Made by a program: the position numbers and the translations under genes. A model generated the notes under the pieces. It had not been told where the DNA came from. It was given only the letters and a program-made list of their open reading frames with translations, and searched no databases. A stretch of DNA of 64,000 nt from Spirosoma agri (lineage in GTDB: Bacteria; Bacteroidota; Bacteroidia; Cytophagales; Spirosomataceae), in NCBI RefSeq assembly GCF_010747415.1, contig NZ_JAAGNZ010000002.1, forward strand, positions 1,736,001 through 1,800,000, given 5' to 3'. Numbering within the stretch: the stretch's first letter is position 1; each line of letters starts with the position of its first letter. Shown here piece after piece: positions 53,655 through 62,686 of the stretch.

Positions 53655-54902
53655 CTACCAGTCCACTACGGAACCATCGAGGGCGTTGTAGACCTCCGGA
53701 TTTTTCCAGTCGTGACCGATTTTGTCCTTCATCAGGGCGTCGTCCAGTTCCACACCCAGACCGGGGCCTTTAGGAATTAGTACTGTTCCGTCGCTCTGTA
53801 GTTTGAACGGGTTCTTGAGGTAGCCTTCGCCCAGTGAAACCTGCTCCTGAACGAGGAAATTGGGCACGCTGGCGGCCAGATTGAGCCCGACGGCCAGAGA
53901 GATTGGCCCCATCGGATTATGAGGGGCAATCGGGACATAATAGGCTTCGGCCATCCCTGCGATCAGGCGGCCTTCCGTAATGCCACCCGCGTGGCAGAGG
54001 TCAGGCTGAACGATGCTGGCGGCTCCTTTTTCGAGAATCTCGCGAAAGCCCCATTTTGTGAAAATCCGCTCACCGGTTGCAATGGGCAGGTGCGTACCCC
54101 GCGCAATGTCGACCATCACATCCACGTTCTGCGCCTGACAGGGTTCCTCAACGAACATGGGTTGAAACGGCTCCAGTTGTTTGATCAGCACCTTGGCCGT
54201 CTGGGGTGAAATGTTTCCGTGGAAGTCGATGGCAATGTCCATCTCCGGTCCACCTGCCTCGCGCAACGACGCAAAATTGTCGACCGCGTGTTTAATGAAT
54301 TGTGGGTTTTCGACAATGTTGGCCGGGTTCTTATGCGCAACGCCGGTTTTGATGACGGTGAAGCCTTCGGCCTTCCGTTTTTTCATGTCTTCGGCATTGC
54401 TGGCCCGACCGTACACCCGAACGCGATCGCGGGTTGGGCCACCCAGCAGTTCATAGACGGGTACGTTCAGCAGCTTACCCTTGATGTCCCACAGTGCATG
54501 GTCGATGCCGCTTAGCGCACTGGTTAGAATGGGACCACCCCGATAGAACGCGTGCCGGTAAATGGCCTGCCAGTGGTGAACGACCTGACGTGGATCTTTC
54601 CCGATTAAATAGGGTTCTACCTCCTTGATGGCCGTTTGAATGGTCAGCGCCCGACCTTCCAGCAGCGGTTCGCCCAAACCATGTACCCCAACGTCGGTGT
54701 GTATTTTCAGGAAAATCCACCGGGGTTTGACCAGGAACGTTTCAAGCTTGGTAATCTTTACTTTGCTGTAATCGGCAAAGTGGCCGGGACTGGCGGCATA
54801 CGACGTTTTTGGCAGGACCATCGATCCCATGCCCGCAATGCCCAGCACGGATTGTAGGGCAGAACGGCGTGATATGCCGTTTTTTCTGGACGGTGATTTC
54901 AT
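53655..54902 (-). CDS. dgoD: Galactonate dehydratase-like enolase-superfamily enzyme, Tat signal
   Basis: Acid sugar dehydratase of 415 residues that should turn D-galactonate into 2-keto-3-deoxygalactonate. Metal ligands and bases match E. coli DgoD in identity and spacing: D226 and H228 in DFHGN, E252 in VEEP, E278 in ATGER and H328 in PHNPMGP; the E. coli residues 183, 209, 235 and 285 have the same 26-26-50 spacing. The N-terminus SRRSALQSVLGIAGMGSM, then a cleavage-like ASYAAS region, is a twin-arginine type signal, so the enzyme is probably exported folded. The start is the ATG at 54902; longer readings run into the repeat at 54917. E. coli DgoD is cytoplasmic, so the signal is notable. 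Confidence 0.92.
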   Translation of the reverse strand: MKSPSRKNGISRRSALQSVLGIAGMGSMVLPKTSYAASPGHFADYSKVKITKLETFLVKPRWIFLKIHTDVGVHGLGEPLLEGRALTIQTAIKEVEPYLIGKDPRQVVHHWQAIYRHAFYRGGPILTSALSGIDHALWDIKGKLLNVPVYELLGGPTRDRVRVYGRASNAEDMKKRKAEGFTVIKTGVAHKNPANIVENPQFIKHAVDNFASLREAGGPEMDIAIDFHGNISPQTAKVLIKQLEPFQPMFVEEPCQAQNVDVMVDIARGTHLPIATGERIFTKWGFREILEKGAASIVQPDLCHAGGITEGRLIAGMAEAYYVPIAPHNPMGPISLAVGLNLAASVPNFLVQEQVSLGEGYLKNPFKLQSDGTVLIPKGPGLGVELDDALMKDKIGHDWKNPEVYNALDGSVVDW

Positions 54903-54916
54903 AAGGATTAGGATTT

Positions 54917-55055
54917 GTAGAGACGCAATCCCTTGCGTCTCCTTTGCGTCAGCAATTGGTGTATTAGCAAAAACCATCCGGTCAATTGCCATCCGGTCAT
55001 GAGCCGCAAGGGATTGCCGCACCGGCGGTGATGCGGCATTCCGACCGGTCTCTAC
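54917..55055. repeat. About 140-bp intergenic repeat element, copy 2 (inverted relative to copy 1)
   Basis: Begins GTAGAGACGCAATCC and ends GACCGGTCTCTAC, the reverse arrangement of the element at 16440-16579. It keeps the GCCGCACCGGCGGTGATGCGG hairpin in the other orientation and lacks the internal 25-bp duplication. It ends 6 bp short of the stop codon of the upstream dehydratase gene and stops 14 bp before dgoD. Confidence 0.85.
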
Positions 55056-55060
55056 ATGTT

Positions 55061-56416
55061 TTACGGCCGGATGATGGTCCCGTCCATTTTGCGCACCTGC
55101 CAGTTGGATTTGGTAGTGATGGGGTATTTGGCCGCTTCCTTTTCATTAATGTCCACGCCTAACCCCGGCACTTCGTTGACCGACATATATCCTTTATCCA
55201 TCGTGGGGCAGCCACTGAATACGTCTTTAGTCTTATCCGAAAAGGCCACCGCTTCCTGAATACCAAAATTCCAGACGGCCAGATCAATGTGGGCATGAGC
55301 CGCGTGCCCCACCGGCGACACATCGCCGGGGCCGTGCCAGGCTGTGCGAACGTTGAACCATTCACCCAGGCGGGCCACCTTCATGGCGGGGGTGATGCCG
55401 CCAATCTGGGAAACGTGAATGCGGATGTAGTCGAACCACTGGTTGGCCATCGGCTCCTTAAACTCATTGATGTTATTGAACAACTCGCCCATCGCAATTG
55501 GCACCGTTGTGGTCTGCCTCAGTTGCGCGAACCACTTCATATTTTCGGGCGAGAAGGGATCTTCGATGAAGAACGGTCGATACTCTTCCACCTGCTTGAT
55601 CATGTTGATGGCTTCCATGGGTTGCACCCGTTCGTGCACATCGTGGAGCAGTTCGATCTCTTCCCCGCACTCTTTGCGCACCACGTTAAACATCTTGGGG
55701 ACTGATTTGAGATAGCCCATCACGTTCATGTACGCGTCGCCTTCGTAGCCAAAACCCGCAGCCTTGAAATCGGGCTTATCGACCGTGCTGCCAACACCAC
55801 CGTAACCACCCTGCTGAATGCGGATGTACTTGAAGCCCTGCTCCATAAACTTCTTGACGCTGTCGGCCGTTGCTTCGGGCGTGGTGCCGCCCGCGTGGGT
55901 ATAACAGGGAATGGCGAACCGAACCTTACCGCCCAGCAGTTGATAAACCGGCATTTTGGCCCGCTTTCCTTTAATGTCCCACAGGGCCTGATCGAGTCCG
56001 GAAAGGGCATTGTTCAGAACGGGGCCGTTGCGCCAGTAGGAGCTGACGTAGGCCGATTGCCACATGTCTTCGATGTTATCGACATCTTTGCCAACGCAGA
56101 ATTCGTTGAGGTAGGTGTTGATCGCGACCACGACGGTAGCGGCCCGTTGGGTAAAAGTAGCGCAGCCGAGTCCATACAGTCCGGGCTCGGTCGTTTCCAC
56201 TTTGACGACGATGAGGTTCGATCCTTGCGGAGCGGTGGCAATGGCTTTGACGCTTTTGATTCTGACGGGTGGGGCACCGATGGTGTACTGGGGTTTGCCC
56301 TGCTGTTCGCGCGCTTCGGCGGTGGACATGCCGCCAAACAGGCCCATAAGGCCGGCTGACGAGCCAAAACCAAGCATTTTTAACGTATCACGGCGACTTT
56401 GATCAGGCTGATTCAT
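55061..56416 (-). CDS. ManD/RspA-like enolase-superfamily dehydratase, Tat signal
   Basis: Enolase-superfamily protein of 451 residues. The D-mannonate dehydratase (RspA) subgroup is indicated by LLHDVHERVQPMEA (first metal Asp plus HER), FFIEDPFSPEN (second ligand) and IAMGELFNN (third), with TAWHGPGDVSPVGHAAH holding the catalytic-side His. Members dehydrate mannonate or gluconate, often slowly. The N-terminus QSRRDTLKMLGFGSSAG is a strong twin-arginine signal (SRRDTLK), followed by a hydrophobic core and a cleavage-like AEA. It lies between susD2 and dgoD on the same strand. The natural acid sugar is uncertain. Confidence 0.9.
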   Translation of the reverse strand: MNQPDQSRRDTLKMLGFGSSAGLMGLFGGMSTAEAREQQGKPQYTIGAPPVRIKSVKAIATAPQGSNLIVVKVETTEPGLYGLGCATFTQRAATVVVAINTYLNEFCVGKDVDNIEDMWQSAYVSSYWRNGPVLNNALSGLDQALWDIKGKRAKMPVYQLLGGKVRFAIPCYTHAGGTTPEATADSVKKFMEQGFKYIRIQQGGYGGVGSTVDKPDFKAAGFGYEGDAYMNVMGYLKSVPKMFNVVRKECGEEIELLHDVHERVQPMEAINMIKQVEEYRPFFIEDPFSPENMKWFAQLRQTTTVPIAMGELFNNINEFKEPMANQWFDYIRIHVSQIGGITPAMKVARLGEWFNVRTAWHGPGDVSPVGHAAHAHIDLAVWNFGIQEAVAFSDKTKDVFSGCPTMDKGYMSVNEVPGLGVDINEKEAAKYPITTKSNWQVRKMDGTIIRP

Positions 56417-56528
56417 GCGAAAAGGGTTGAGATAAATTGATTTGATAAATTATTCTCTGACAGAATTTACATGATTAGCAGAATTAATTTTCGGTAGCCT
56501 AATCCTGTCAATCCTGTCGTAGAAAAAA

Positions 56529-58064
56529 CTACTTTTTGTCCCACCAGACGCGGGTATCCAGCGTATTCGGTCCCTGCCGGGCGATGGCTTCGTTCAGCTT
56601 ACCGGAATTGACGACAATCTCGCTGTCCGGGTACGGCATGCGACGGATGAAATCGCCCTTTACCTCGGAACCGGGGTACGGGTTTTTCTTCAGGGCCGGA
56701 AAGCCGCTGCGTCGGAAATTGGCAAATGCTTCGGTGCCATCCAGGAATGAAGCCACCCAGTACTGCGTGTTGATCTGGTCCAGCGCTTTGGCCGCATCCA
56801 GCGGATGGGCGTTGAGATAGGCTTGCACACTCGCTTCCGGAATGGTTGCTCCGTACGAGGCCATTTGCTCCAGATTGGCCCGGATTCCTTTGGCAAAGTA
56901 GTCCGCTGCGGTCCCCGTCGTCCAGCCCCGAACGGCCGCTTCGGCCAGCAGGAACTGTGTCTGTGCGTAGGTGATGTGAAATTCGGGCGCGTCCAGTTTG
57001 AGGACAGTGTTCAGGTTGACCTGTGAGAAGTCCCACAAACTAGCCACATTGTTCTGAGCCAGTACCGTCGTGATCGACACGTCGTTGTACCCCATCGGCA
57101 TGCCAACCTGTACCGCCGGGTCAGACGATGCCCGTGCCGAGACCTGTTCCTGACCGCCTTTGGCCCCTACGTAGCGAACGGCAAAAATGGAAAGGCGAGG
57201 GTCGTTGTTGGCTTTCAGGTAATCGACGAACGGGGCCGCAAGGTAAAAGTTCGTCTTTTCGCGAGCCGCCAAGTGGTTGGCGATGTAGTTGTTGTAAATA
57301 GCCGTGTGGCGCAGAACCGAATTGTCGGCGTTCGATTGGAACACTCCACCGGCTACGGCCTTTTTGACGTACGTTTCGGCCATCGTGGGATCAACTTTCG
57401 ACAGGCGCATCCCCGCCCGAAGCATGAACGAATAGCCTAGTTTTTTCCATTTCGCGACATCGCCACCGTACAGAACATCGGTCACTACCGCCGATTGTGT
57501 CGTGGTCAGTGCAGCTGAAGCTTCGTCGAGTTCTTTCAGGATGTCTTTGTAGATGTCCTGCTGCGCGTCGTACTTGGGCGTGATAATCTCCGTCGTGTAC
57601 CCCTGTCCTGCTTCAAAATACGGAATATCGCCATACGTATCGGTCAGGATCATGAAGACGTACGCCTTCCAGATACGGGCTGCGTTGTAGGTATTGATTT
57701 GCAGTGGATCGCTCTTGGTTTGGTCCAGTACCGACACCAGTTGCTTGAGCACGTTGCGGTAGAAATTCTGCCAGACCAATGGGGTATTACTGCTGTTGAT
57801 CTGGTCGTAATTCGCGCCCGACAGCGAGCTACCATACGGCGTAATGATCTGCTGCACGATACCGAAGTTGTAGGTCAGCATCCCCAGCGTACCAAATCCG
57901 TCGAGGTAGTTGGTGTTGATAATGGCCTTATTGAGCACCAGAGACGGAGCCAGCGAGGTTGGGTCCACCTTGTTGGTGTTGATCTCGTCAAAACCCTGGT
58001 CGCAGCCCGAAAGCAGACTCAGCGAGAGGAGCAGCCCGAGTGTATAGATGAGTTTGGTTTTCAT
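56529..58064 (-). CDS. SusD/RagB-family outer membrane lipoprotein, SusD_2-like (SusD2)
   Basis: Lipoprotein of 511 residues with lipobox LLSGC (Cys21). The opening GFDEINTNKVDPTSLAPSLV is typical of the SusD_2 subgroup, as are VWQNFYRNVLKQLVSVLDQT, RIWKAYVFMILTDTYGDIPY and the end RMPYPDSEIVVNSGKLNEAI. It lies 20 bp after susC2 and should form the lid of that channel. The subgroup differs from SusD1 of the same locus, so the two importers are unlikely to be recent duplicates. Confidence 0.94.
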   Translation of the reverse strand: MKTKLIYTLGLLLSLSLLSGCDQGFDEINTNKVDPTSLAPSLVLNKAIINTNYLDGFGTLGMLTYNFGIVQQIITPYGSSLSGANYDQINSSNTPLVWQNFYRNVLKQLVSVLDQTKSDPLQINTYNAARIWKAYVFMILTDTYGDIPYFEAGQGYTTEIITPKYDAQQDIYKDILKELDEASAALTTTQSAVVTDVLYGGDVAKWKKLGYSFMLRAGMRLSKVDPTMAETYVKKAVAGGVFQSNADNSVLRHTAIYNNYIANHLAAREKTNFYLAAPFVDYLKANNDPRLSIFAVRYVGAKGGQEQVSARASSDPAVQVGMPMGYNDVSITTVLAQNNVASLWDFSQVNLNTVLKLDAPEFHITYAQTQFLLAEAAVRGWTTGTAADYFAKGIRANLEQMASYGATIPEASVQAYLNAHPLDAAKALDQINTQYWVASFLDGTEAFANFRRSGFPALKKNPYPGSEVKGDFIRRMPYPDSEIVVNSGKLNEAIARQGPNTLDTRVWWDKK

Positions 58065-58084
58065 GGTTTCTTCGGATAACGTGG

Positions 58085-61000
58085 TTAGAATCGAACGTTC
58101 AGGTTGAAGCCAATGCTGCGGGTCGGTGGCAGCCCCGGCCAGAAATCGAGTCCCACCGCGTTATCTGAAGAAACCAGCGCTTCTTCGGGGTCCATGTTCT
58201 CCGTCCATTTCTTGATAATCAATACGTTGTTGGCTACGGCGTTCAGTTTCAGACCTTTGATGAAGAGGTTCTGGGGTAGCAAGGAGGTGAAATCGTAGCC
58301 CAGTGAAAGCTGCCGCAGTTTCCAGAAACCGGCATTGCTGACGAAATCTTCGTTGATACCCAATGGGTTGATCGATTCGTAGAACGGTTGCACAGCCGCG
58401 CGTGTCTGATTAATTTCCCCGTTGGGATTAACGCCGTTCCCGATCACGTAGCCCACATCCCGTCCCGGTAGTGTCCGTTTCGACAGGCCGTGGCGCATGT
58501 AGTTGATGTTACGACCCGCAATCATTTTGTGGCCCAGTTTGAAATCGATCAGGAACGAAAGGGATACGCCCTGATAGGAAACCGTGTTGGTGATGCCACC
58601 GAAATAACTTGGCAGGGCGTTACCCACGTTCACCAGCGTGTTGTTGCGCATAGGCATCCCGCTATTCTGATCGAACACCTGCCGACCCTGGGCATCCCGC
58701 AGATAGGTGAAGGTGTACAATTGCCCGATGGGTTTGCCGACGACCTGATTCAGCACCCGGCCGCTACCTCCGCTTGCCGTGATGATGGTATCATTGGGCG
58801 ATAACCCCAAGCGCAGCACTTTTGAGGTATTGTAAGATACGTTGGCGCTAACATCCCACCGGAATTTCGGCGTAACGATGGGCGAAAATGTTAATAACAT
58901 CTCGATCCCCTGGTTCTGACTGCGCCCTACGTTGATTAGCTTAGTCGTGTAGGACGACGCATCGGAAATCTGAGCCGCCAGAATCTGATCGTCGGTTGTT
59001 TTGTGGTAGTACGTGAAGTCAAAGCCGATCTTGTTATTGAATAGCTTCAGTTCCAGCCCAACCTCCGCTTCCTGAACGCGCAGCGGACGCAGGTTTTTAT
59101 TGGGAACCTGCGTCGCATTAATGCCGCCTACCGGCACCAGCTGACCCGACGGATTGGCGAAGGCGTTGTTGTCGACCTGGTAGTAAAGCGCGTTGGAATA
59201 GGGATCTACGTTGTCGGAACCGACCTGCGCATAGGCCGCCCGCACCTTTCCGAATGACAACCAGGCTGGCAGGGCCTCAAACGCCTGGGAGAATACGAAA
59301 CTACCGGTGACCGATGGGTACAGGATGCTCCGGTTAGAGGGGGCCAGCGTTGAAAACCAGTCATTGCGTGCCGTTACGTTCAGGAACAGATAGTCCCGGT
59401 AGGAGAGGGTTGCAGCCCCGAACAGGGAGTTGATTTTCTTTTCTGCCAGCCCGTAGATCGGATTTTTGACCCGCCCATTGGCTACCGTATACAAGCCCGG
59501 CTGTACAAAATCCTGGACCGTTACGCTGTTGTAGTCGTTACGGGCGTAGCGGGCATTACCACCCAGGGTTATGTCGACGCCAATTTTTCCGAACGTCCGG
59601 TTGGCACCCAGAATAAAGTCCAGATTTCGTTCGGTGTTCTGGCGAACGTCCTGTGTGTATGAGCCGTTTACGAAGCCGACGGGTGCTTTGGCAATGGGCG
59701 CGTAGCCGTTCGGAATGTTGTAATCCTGGTTGCGGATGTAAAAATCCTGGGCAATTCGTGCCTGTAGATAGAGCCAGTCCGTGAACTGATATTTGAGCGC
59801 AACGTTGCCAAATAAGCGGTCGCGCCGGATGTTCTCGAAGTGATGGCTCATCGAATAGTACGGGTTGTTCCGCACCAGAAAGCGAGAGAACACAAACTCG
59901 TCGCCATTAGGTAAGGTCTGATTGTCCCGCAGTGCCTGAAACGGCATGGAATTGGCTAGTGTGAACACCACTGTCGAGACCGAAAAATCCTGAGCGTTCA
60001 GTTGGGGCGGGTTGATGTTATTTTCTTTTGAGTAGTTGATATTTCCGGAGGCTGTCAATTTGCTGTTGATGTTCTGGCTGAAACCCAGGTTGATCACTTT
60101 GCGATTGAAGGTGTTATTCTCTAGAATACCCCGGTTGTCGGTGTTGCCAAACGACAAGCTGAAACCACCATTTGTCCCGTTGTTGGCTACCGTTACGGTG
60201 TTGGTGAAGTTGGTACCCACGCGGTAGAACTGTTTTACCCGATTGTAGACAGGCTCGTAGGGATACGTTTTGTTGTCGAACAGAATCTGCGTCATGCCCG
60301 GCTGAAACTTCTCGCCAAAGCTCCATACGCCCGATGTCGGGTTCGGGCTAGTTGGTCGTTTGCCGCCTTCGCCCTGCCCGTACTCATACTGGAAATCAGT
60401 AAAGTCCAGCGGTGTATCGGTGGTGAAATTGGTGTTGTACGTGACGCCGAAGCCTTTGCCAGTACCCCGGCTTTTTGTCGTGATCATTACAACCCCATCT
60501 TTAGCCCGTGAGCCATAGAGGGCAGCTGCCGTGGCTCCTTTCAGCACCGTCATTGTTTCAATGTCGTCGGGATTGATGCTACTCAGCCCATCGCCACCGT
60601 CTGAATTGTTGGCCGCACGCGAGCCAAAATCGCCCCCCAGTGAGTAGTTCGAATTGTCGATCGGTACGCCGTTCACCACGATCAGCGGGTTGTTCTGGCC
60701 ACTGAACGACGACTGACCACGGATGCGGATTTTGGCCGTTCCGGCTGGTCCCGTCCCCATCGTGGTAATATTCACGCCCGCCATTTTGCCCTGTAGTCCG
60801 CTCACAAAATTGGGCGTCCGGTTGGTCGAAATCTGATCGGCATTGACCGTTGCCGTTGCGTAACCCAGCGTTTTTGATTCCCGTTTGATGCCAAGTGCCG
60901 TAACGACCACTTCGTCGATGGCTTTCGCATCTTCAGCCATCTGCACATTGACAACGGAGCGATTGTTAATGGGAACCGTTTGACTTACGTAGCTGATGTA

Positions 61001-61216
61001 TGAAAAAACCAGCGAAGCCGTTGCCGGAGCGTTAATAGCGTAACTACCAGTCGCATCGGTGGCTGTGCCAATCGTTGTACCGCTAACCAGCACGTTTACA
61101 CCTGGCAACCCTTGTTTGTCGGGACCGGTGACCTGCCCGGTTATTCGGTTCGTCTGGGCTAGTGTCAGGCTACCGCTCAGACACAGAAAAAGAAGAAAGA
61201 CTAGAGCTCTGTTCAT
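58085..61216 (-). CDS. SusC/RagA-family TonB-linked outer membrane protein (SusC2)
   Basis: TonB-dependent importer of 1043 residues. The signal peptide ends at LTLAQ, followed by a CarboxypepD_reg-like domain (VTGPDKQGLPGVNVLVSGTT) and the variant SusC signature VVVTALGIKRESKTLGYATA. The plug region has GLQGKMAGVNITTMGTG and IETMTVLKGATAAALYGSRA, and the barrel ends SIGFNLNVRF with terminal Phe. It precedes susD2. Its first 130 residues are close to those of SusC1, but the signature differs (TALGIKRE versus VGYGTQRK), which matches the different SusD partner. Ligand unknown. Confidence 0.96.
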   Translation of the reverse strand: MNRALVFLLFLCLSGSLTLAQTNRITGQVTGPDKQGLPGVNVLVSGTTIGTATDATGSYAINAPATASLVFSYISYVSQTVPINNRSVVNVQMAEDAKAIDEVVVTALGIKRESKTLGYATATVNADQISTNRTPNFVSGLQGKMAGVNITTMGTGPAGTAKIRIRGQSSFSGQNNPLIVVNGVPIDNSNYSLGGDFGSRAANNSDGGDGLSSINPDDIETMTVLKGATAAALYGSRAKDGVVMITTKSRGTGKGFGVTYNTNFTTDTPLDFTDFQYEYGQGEGGKRPTSPNPTSGVWSFGEKFQPGMTQILFDNKTYPYEPVYNRVKQFYRVGTNFTNTVTVANNGTNGGFSLSFGNTDNRGILENNTFNRKVINLGFSQNINSKLTASGNINYSKENNINPPQLNAQDFSVSTVVFTLANSMPFQALRDNQTLPNGDEFVFSRFLVRNNPYYSMSHHFENIRRDRLFGNVALKYQFTDWLYLQARIAQDFYIRNQDYNIPNGYAPIAKAPVGFVNGSYTQDVRQNTERNLDFILGANRTFGKIGVDITLGGNARYARNDYNSVTVQDFVQPGLYTVANGRVKNPIYGLAEKKINSLFGAATLSYRDYLFLNVTARNDWFSTLAPSNRSILYPSVTGSFVFSQAFEALPAWLSFGKVRAAYAQVGSDNVDPYSNALYYQVDNNAFANPSGQLVPVGGINATQVPNKNLRPLRVQEAEVGLELKLFNNKIGFDFTYYHKTTDDQILAAQISDASSYTTKLINVGRSQNQGIEMLLTFSPIVTPKFRWDVSANVSYNTSKVLRLGLSPNDTIITASGGSGRVLNQVVGKPIGQLYTFTYLRDAQGRQVFDQNSGMPMRNNTLVNVGNALPSYFGGITNTVSYQGVSLSFLIDFKLGHKMIAGRNINYMRHGLSKRTLPGRDVGYVIGNGVNPNGEINQTRAAVQPFYESINPLGINEDFVSNAGFWKLRQLSLGYDFTSLLPQNLFIKGLKLNAVANNVLIIKKWTENMDPEEALVSSDNAVGLDFWPGLPPTRSIGFNLNVRF

Positions 61217-61388
61217 GGAAATAGGATATAGGGTTAAGGAAAAGAGGTAAAATCAACTACTTATATCACTAATTACTATTGGTATAGTGTAACTTTATGG
61301 CGGCTCCGGAAACGACTGCCCATCCCGGCGATAAATCCGGGTCGTGGTAGCAGTCCTGCCTTCTTCTTCAGGTTACTGGCGAGCGGTC

Positions 61389-62630
61389 TTACCAGTTGTG
61401 TATCGCGCCGTCGGGACTTTTCAGGATTGGGTGCGGAAACTGCGTTTTGGCGGTGACCTCCATAACGAAGGTTGCTTTCTTCGGGTCGAATTTGACCCCT
61501 AGGCCAGGTTCCGGATTCAGGTAAAGCTTGCCGTTTTTGAAGTTGACGAAATCCTCATTGAAGTACGCAGGACGTTCCGGCTCCCCACCACCGAGTTCCA
61601 TCAGGCAGCGCATCGGACTGCTGGAACCCAGTACGTGCACGAGCGTAGCCGTTGCCAATGGTCCCGTGAAGTGCGGAATCATGCCTACGTAGTGCGTTTC
61701 ACACATGGACGCCAGCTTTTTGAACTCAGATATGCCACCGGTATTGGGGAGCGTGAAGCGGGTGTAATCGATCAGGCGTTGTTCGATAAACGTGTTGCTG
61801 TCCCAGCGGTCGCCGAATTGTTCCCCCACCGCAATGGGTACGGTGGTCATCTGGCGAACCGTTTTGTACACATCCGGATTTTCAGACCGAACAATATCTT
61901 CAACGAAGTAAGGCTCCAGATTTTCAAGGGCTTTGCAGATTTTGATGCCCTCGGTGGTGTCAAAGCGAGTGTGCAGATCAATGGCCCATTTGCCACCACC
62001 GCCCACAGCCGCGTCGATTCGTTTACATAACTCAATCGTCTTTTTGGCGTTGTCATAGAAGTCAAACGGGGCTTCCCCGTTGCCACCCGTTGGCCCGATC
62101 CGATAAGCCCGCAGCCCCGCTTCGATACAGTCCCGCGCCCGTTCTTCTTCCGTTTTGGCTTTTGACGCCCGAAAGCCGGTTGCATAACATTCAACGTAGT
62201 CGCGCGTAGCCCCGCCCAACAAATCGTAGACGGGAACGCCCAGTGCTTTCCCCTTGATGTCCCACAAGGCCATTTCGAGCGCCCCCAGCGCGTGAAGCTT
62301 TTCGCGGCCCGGCGGGTAGAACATACCCCGGTACACGTTCTGCCAGATGTGCTCGATGCGGAACGGGTCTTCGCCGATCATCATCTGGGCACACTGTTCG
62401 ATCATATCTTTGGAACCGCCCTCACCAATGCCGACAACACCGCCATCGGTCTGAATCTCAACGATACCACGAGCCTGATTAAAGAGCGGTTTGTTGTAAC
62501 CGGGGGCCGCGTAGTACCTGATTTTAGTAATCTTTAGTTTTGGCGCAGCCTGAACCATGCTTTGCGGTAAACCGGCCCAGATGGCGGCTGAACTGATGAA
62601 GGAGGATTTGAGAAAGGATCTGCGTTGCAT
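61389..62630 (-). CDS. Mandelate racemase/muconate lactonizing enzyme-family dehydratase, Tat signal
   Basis: Third enolase-superfamily enzyme of the locus, 413 residues. Likely metal ligands are Asp in AIDLHTRFD, Glu in PYFVEDIVR and Glu in IAVGEQFGDRWD, with a His in PHFTGP on the other side of the site. The first domain has the capping-loop region and ALWDIKGKALGVPVYDLLGG. The N-terminus MQRRSFLKSSFISSAA is a near-perfect twin-arginine signal. It probably dehydrates or epimerises an acid sugar in the periplasm. A LacI-type operator lies about 30 bp upstream, and the lacI gene is next upstream, so this gene is a direct target. Confidence 0.9.
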   Translation of the reverse strand: MQRRSFLKSSFISSAAIWAGLPQSMVQAAPKLKITKIRYYAAPGYNKPLFNQARGIVEIQTDGGVVGIGEGGSKDMIEQCAQMMIGEDPFRIEHIWQNVYRGMFYPPGREKLHALGALEMALWDIKGKALGVPVYDLLGGATRDYVECYATGFRASKAKTEEERARDCIEAGLRAYRIGPTGGNGEAPFDFYDNAKKTIELCKRIDAAVGGGGKWAIDLHTRFDTTEGIKICKALENLEPYFVEDIVRSENPDVYKTVRQMTTVPIAVGEQFGDRWDSNTFIEQRLIDYTRFTLPNTGGISEFKKLASMCETHYVGMIPHFTGPLATATLVHVLGSSSPMRCLMELGGGEPERPAYFNEDFVNFKNGKLYLNPEPGLGVKFDPKKATFVMEVTAKTQFPHPILKSPDGAIHNW

Positions 62631-62658
62631 TGGCTGATTGAGGAATTGAAAAGAGTAC

Positions 62659-62674
62659 GCTTAATCGTTTAAGC
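62659..62674. promoter_or_regulatory. LacI-type operator upstream of the third dehydratase gene
   Basis: GCTTAATCGTTTAAGC is a 16-bp palindrome with two mismatches around a central CG, the usual LacI-family layout. It is 29 bp before the dehydratase start, beside a TACTCTTT sequence that could serve as -7 element. A 14 of 16 match lies upstream of lacI. Confidence 0.7.
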
Positions 62675-62686
62675 AATTGATTAAAT

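Noticed and set aside
54903-55022. 40-residue N-terminal extension of dgoD
   Set aside because: The added residues are translation of the 140-bp repeat; the ATG at 54902 gives a proper twin-arginine signal.
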